This document shows, one piece after another, positions 6,012-7,951 of a stretch of 7,951 bases of DNA; positions within the stretch are counted from its first letter, which is position 1, and every line of letters begins with the position of its first letter. A program made the position numbers and the translations under genes. Source of the stretch: Micrococcales bacterium (GTDB lineage Bacteria > Actinomycetota > Actinomycetes > S36-B12 > UBA10799); the NCBI GenBank assembly GCA_023252115.1, contig JAHEXM010000064.1, positions 1 to 7,951 on the forward strand, written 5' to 3'. The notes below the pieces were generated by a model. The model saw only the letters and a list, made by a program, of their open reading frames with translations. It made no database searches and was not told where the DNA came from.

Positions 6012-6650
6012 TTATTGGATCGCGATCCATCCGGTGCGGGATAAAACCTCGGCAAGTTGATCGAGTTTCGCATCAAGATCAGCTTCGGTGCGAACGTCAA
6101 ACGTCAGGTCGAAGTCAGCCTTTGTCGTATTACCCGCTACTGAAGTTGCAACTAGCCAACACGAGTGCCACCACAGGTGGAGTTGCACTGATGCTGAACT
6201 GTCGATGCGCGACAGTTGAACCGCGCCATTGAGATCGGCCAAGAGAGTTGCGGCAGTCCCTGATGGTGGCTGCGCGGTGAGGTAAGACAGCTGCCCACGC
6301 AACCAGTTGACTCCGTCTGGAACAAACCACGGAGTAACGATCGAATCGTCAGCTGTCCCATCGCACCACGAATCCAGAAAGTCGCTCAGTGACGAGCTGA
6401 CGACTGCAGCTTGGGCCGTTTCAAGATTTTGGACAACGGTTCCATCGTCAGCGACGCCATAGGTATCGCCTTGTAATGATGTTGCGAGGACCAATCCAGC
6501 GTCACTGATTTCGGTTTCGTGTGGCGGCAGCATTCGAATTGCGTTGCACAAAATGCCCGGCCCGTACTCCGACATGAACTCCAAGTATTCGATTGGCACC
6601 GAGCCATCGATCGGAACGGCAACGCTAACGGGATGACCCAGAACAATCAC
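6012..6650 (-). CDS. SUKH (SMI1/KNR4)-like domain protein of unknown function
   Basis: About 212 residues when started at the GTG at 6650-6648, the first usable start after the upstream gene's stop; the frame stays open further upstream into that gene, so the start is uncertain and no good ribosome-binding site is seen. The N-terminal half has a SUKH-like pattern: PIEYLEFMSEYGPG (19-32), then IRMLPPHE (38-45), a GDTYGVADDGTVV strand pair (61-73) and SSLSDFLDSWCDG (86-98), resembling the P-x-x-Y-x-x-F-x-x-x-Y-G-x-G start and terminal S-F-x-x-F-L helix of SMI1/KNR4 proteins. The C-terminal half (about 100-212) is not recognised; it includes a Trp-rich strand (LHLWWHSCWLVA) and a final amphipathic helix. 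SUKH proteins often act as immunity factors against polymorphic toxins, but no toxin is visible. It lies 14 bp downstream of the amidohydrolase gene, probably in one transcript. The SUKH assignment was made by eye and is moderate. Confidence 0.6.
   Translation of the reverse strand: MIVLGHPVSVAVPIDGSVPIEYLEFMSEYGPGILCNAIRMLPPHETEISDAGLVLATSLQGDTYGVADDGTVVQNLETAQAAVVSSSLSDFLDSWCDGTADDSIVTPWFVPDGVNWLRGQLSYLTAQPPSGTAATLLADLNGAVQLSRIDSSASVQLHLWWHSCWLVATSVAGNTTKADFDLTFDVRTEADLDAKLDQLAEVLSRTGWIAIQ
6016..6029. repeat. 14-bp perfect palindrome at the convergent gene junction
   Basis: TGGATCGCGATCCA is its own reverse complement. It lies in the last codons (Trp-Ile-Ala-Ile) of the minus-strand gene and 15 bases past the stop of the plus-strand kinase. 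As RNA it could form only a short 5-bp stem with a CGCG loop and no U-run follows, so terminator function is doubtful. It could be a protein-binding site or simple coincidence with the codon sequence. Confidence 0.45.
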
Positions 6651-6664
6651 AGCTATCGCGCCGC

Positions 6665-7951
6665 TTACTTGGACGCAGCGAGCTGCGCTACCAGTTGCTC
6701 GGCTGCTGGAGTGCCAACCGCCATCAGTTGATCGAGATCGACTCGCTGTCCGCCTACCCATGTCCCGAGTACCTGCACCTCGTCAGTGAGGTGCTCGATG
6801 TCGGCCTCGTATGGGTCCTTGCTGAGTTCGACGAAGTCCGCGAGCTTGCCCGGTTCAATAGAGCCAATGTCGTTTTCGCGGAACAGTTGCCAGGCGGGGT
6901 TGATCGTTATTGCACGTAGCGCAACATCAAGTGAGATTGCCTCGCCTTCACCGTGAACTGCGCCGTCATGTGCGCGCCGGGTCACGGCAACTTGCACGTT
7001 GCCTAGCGGATTGGGTGGTGTAGCGAAACCATCGTTGTGAAGCGAGATACGCAAGCCTGAATCGACTGCACTACCGAGCTTTTGCCAGTTGGCACCAATC
7101 TCGTGTTCGAACATGGTCCCGTCGAGCAACTCACCCCACCAATAAAGAGATGCCGGAAACAATGAAGCAGTCAGACCAAGCGACGCGATGCGTTGCATCT
7201 GTTTGCGGGTGGTGGTGTGCAGATGTTCAAGTCGCCACCGGTGATCGGTTCCCGCTAAACCATGACGGTCAAGGGCAGCCTCAAATGCATCGAGCACGAT
7301 GTCGGTTGCGACATCGCCGTTGCAGTGAATGGCCATTTGCCATCCCTGTGGTGCATAGGTGTCGAGCACAGTGTCGAGCTGCTCGCGGGAATAGTTCATG
7401 TTGTCCATCGGATTGGTGTGCCGCTTGACGATGCCTGCTCGCTCAGTCTGTTCGTTGTGCAAGTAATCGAACGAAATGGCGATATTGCCCATCCACGGCG
7501 AACCATCAGCCCACAACTTGATGCCGGGCTTGTACAACATGTCCTTTGGTGCAGTGGATTCGAACGTCGCGCCCGCGGTGCTCTCGACTGACTGGTGGTA
7601 CAGCGCAATGCGAATAGGACAGCCCGGCAAGCTGGCAGCGAATACGTAGGGCGGCCTGTACTCGTCCGCATACGCCATTTCACTAGCTGTCGTGATTCCA
7701 CGACGCGACAGTTTCGAGTACTCCTGCAGTGTTTGCACGAGCGGATTGCTTGGCGTGGCAGCCATTACCGGCGCAGTCATCACTGACACGGCTGCCACTT
7801 CAATTGCCTGCCCATTCGGTTCGCCATCGGGGTCATGGCCGTAGTTGGCACCGACTGGGTCCGGGGTGTCGCGAGTAATTCCCGCTGCATTGACAGTTGC
7901 CGTAGTGCAGTAAGCGGCGTGCCCAGAGTTATTGATCACCGCTACCAGGCG
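6665..7951 (-). CDS. Amidohydrolase family protein, YtcJ-like (N-terminus cut by window edge)
   Basis: The frame is open from the right edge to the TAA at 6667-6665, giving 428 visible residues; the GTG at 7939 is internal. YtcJ-type enzymes are about 530-560 residues, so roughly 100-130 residues, including the first HxH metal site, lie outside. Visible motifs, counted from 7939: NSGHAAYCTTATVNAAGI (4-21), DGEPNGQAIE (38-47), GIKLWADGSPW (139-149), AIHCNGDVATDIVLDAFE (203-220, His205), RLEHLHTT (236-243, His239), LHNDGFATPPNPL (300-312, Asp303), and the closing IGSIEPGKLADFVEL (358-372). These match the metal-dependent hydrolase barrel with the histidines and late aspartate retained, so the enzyme looks intact. 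In this family it would hydrolyse an amide or related C-N bond in the cytoplasm; the substrate is unknown. It precedes the SUKH-like gene by 14 bp and is convergent with the kinase. Confidence 0.9.
   Translation of the reverse strand, partial: RLVAVINNSGHAAYCTTATVNAAGITRDTPDPVGANYGHDPDGEPNGQAIEVAAVSVMTAPVMAATPSNPLVQTLQEYSKLSRRGITTASEMAYADEYRPPYVFAASLPGCPIRIALYHQSVESTAGATFESTAPKDMLYKPGIKLWADGSPWMGNIAISFDYLHNEQTERAGIVKRHTNPMDNMNYSREQLDTVLDTYAPQGWQMAIHCNGDVATDIVLDAFEAALDRHGLAGTDHRWRLEHLHTTTRKQMQRIASLGLTASLFPASLYWWGELLDGTMFEHEIGANWQKLGSAVDSGLRISLHNDGFATPPNPLGNVQVAVTRRAHDGAVHGEGEAISLDVALRAITINPAWQLFRENDIGSIEPGKLADFVELSKDPYEADIEHLTDEVQVLGTWVGGQRVDLDQLMAVGTPAAEQLVAQLAASK

Noticed and set aside
6651..6761. 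N-terminal extension of the SUKH-like frame into the amidohydrolase gene
   Set aside because: This part is antiparallel-free overlap with the amidohydrolase 3' end in another frame, translates to Ser/Arg-rich sequence, and precedes the recognisable SUKH start.

Overview
The window looks like part of an actinobacterial (Actinomycetota) chromosome. This rests on the gene complement (AtuA-family protein, biotin-dependent acyl-CoA carboxylase, acyl-CoA dehydrogenase, crotonase, non-zinc ROK sugar kinase), on tight packing with ATGA/GTGA overlaps, and on a G+C content that appears to be in the high 50s by eye. The genus cannot be read from the sequence. Coding density is close to complete: no gene-free stretch exceeds about 70 bases, and there are no rRNA or tRNA genes, CRISPR arrays or insertion sequences.

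Positions 1-5163 (+ strand) hold one compact catabolic operon, entered in its middle. In order it encodes the C-terminal end of a biotin-carrying acyl-CoA carboxylase alpha subunit (cut by the window start), a two-domain AtuA-family protein, a TetR-family regulator, an acyl-CoA dehydrogenase with its catalytic glutamate in the isovaleryl/long-chain position, and a crotonase-fold hydratase with a LiuC/AtuE-like active site. Three junctions are 4-bp stop/start overlaps; the fourth has an AGGAGG ribosome-binding site directly on the regulator's stop codon. The gene set matches the Atu (acyclic terpene, citronellol/geraniol) and Liu (leucine/isovalerate) pathways of pseudomonads: dehydrogenate a branched acyl-CoA, carboxylate its methyl group with a biotin enzyme, then hydrate the glutaconyl-CoA product. 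The AtuA-family protein favours a terpenoid-like or other beta-methyl-branched substrate, but the substrate is inferred. The carboxylase beta subunit, a lyase and the promoter should lie upstream.

Positions 5231-6001 (+) encode a ROK-family sugar kinase resembling polyphosphate/ATP glucokinases, separated from the operon by a 67-bp spacer with no strong signal.

Positions 6012-7951 (- strand) run convergently. A partial YtcJ-like amidohydrolase enters from the right edge and is followed 14 bp later by a small protein whose N-terminal half resembles SUKH (SMI1/KNR4) domains. The + and - blocks meet tail to tail with only 10 bp between stop codons, and a 14-bp perfect palindrome lies just inside the last codons of the minus-strand gene.

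The points most worth a second look are the regulator buried inside a translationally coupled Atu/Liu-like operon, the SUKH-like protein coupled to an amidohydrolase with no visible toxin, and a 10-bp inverted repeat in the linker of the AtuA-family gene.
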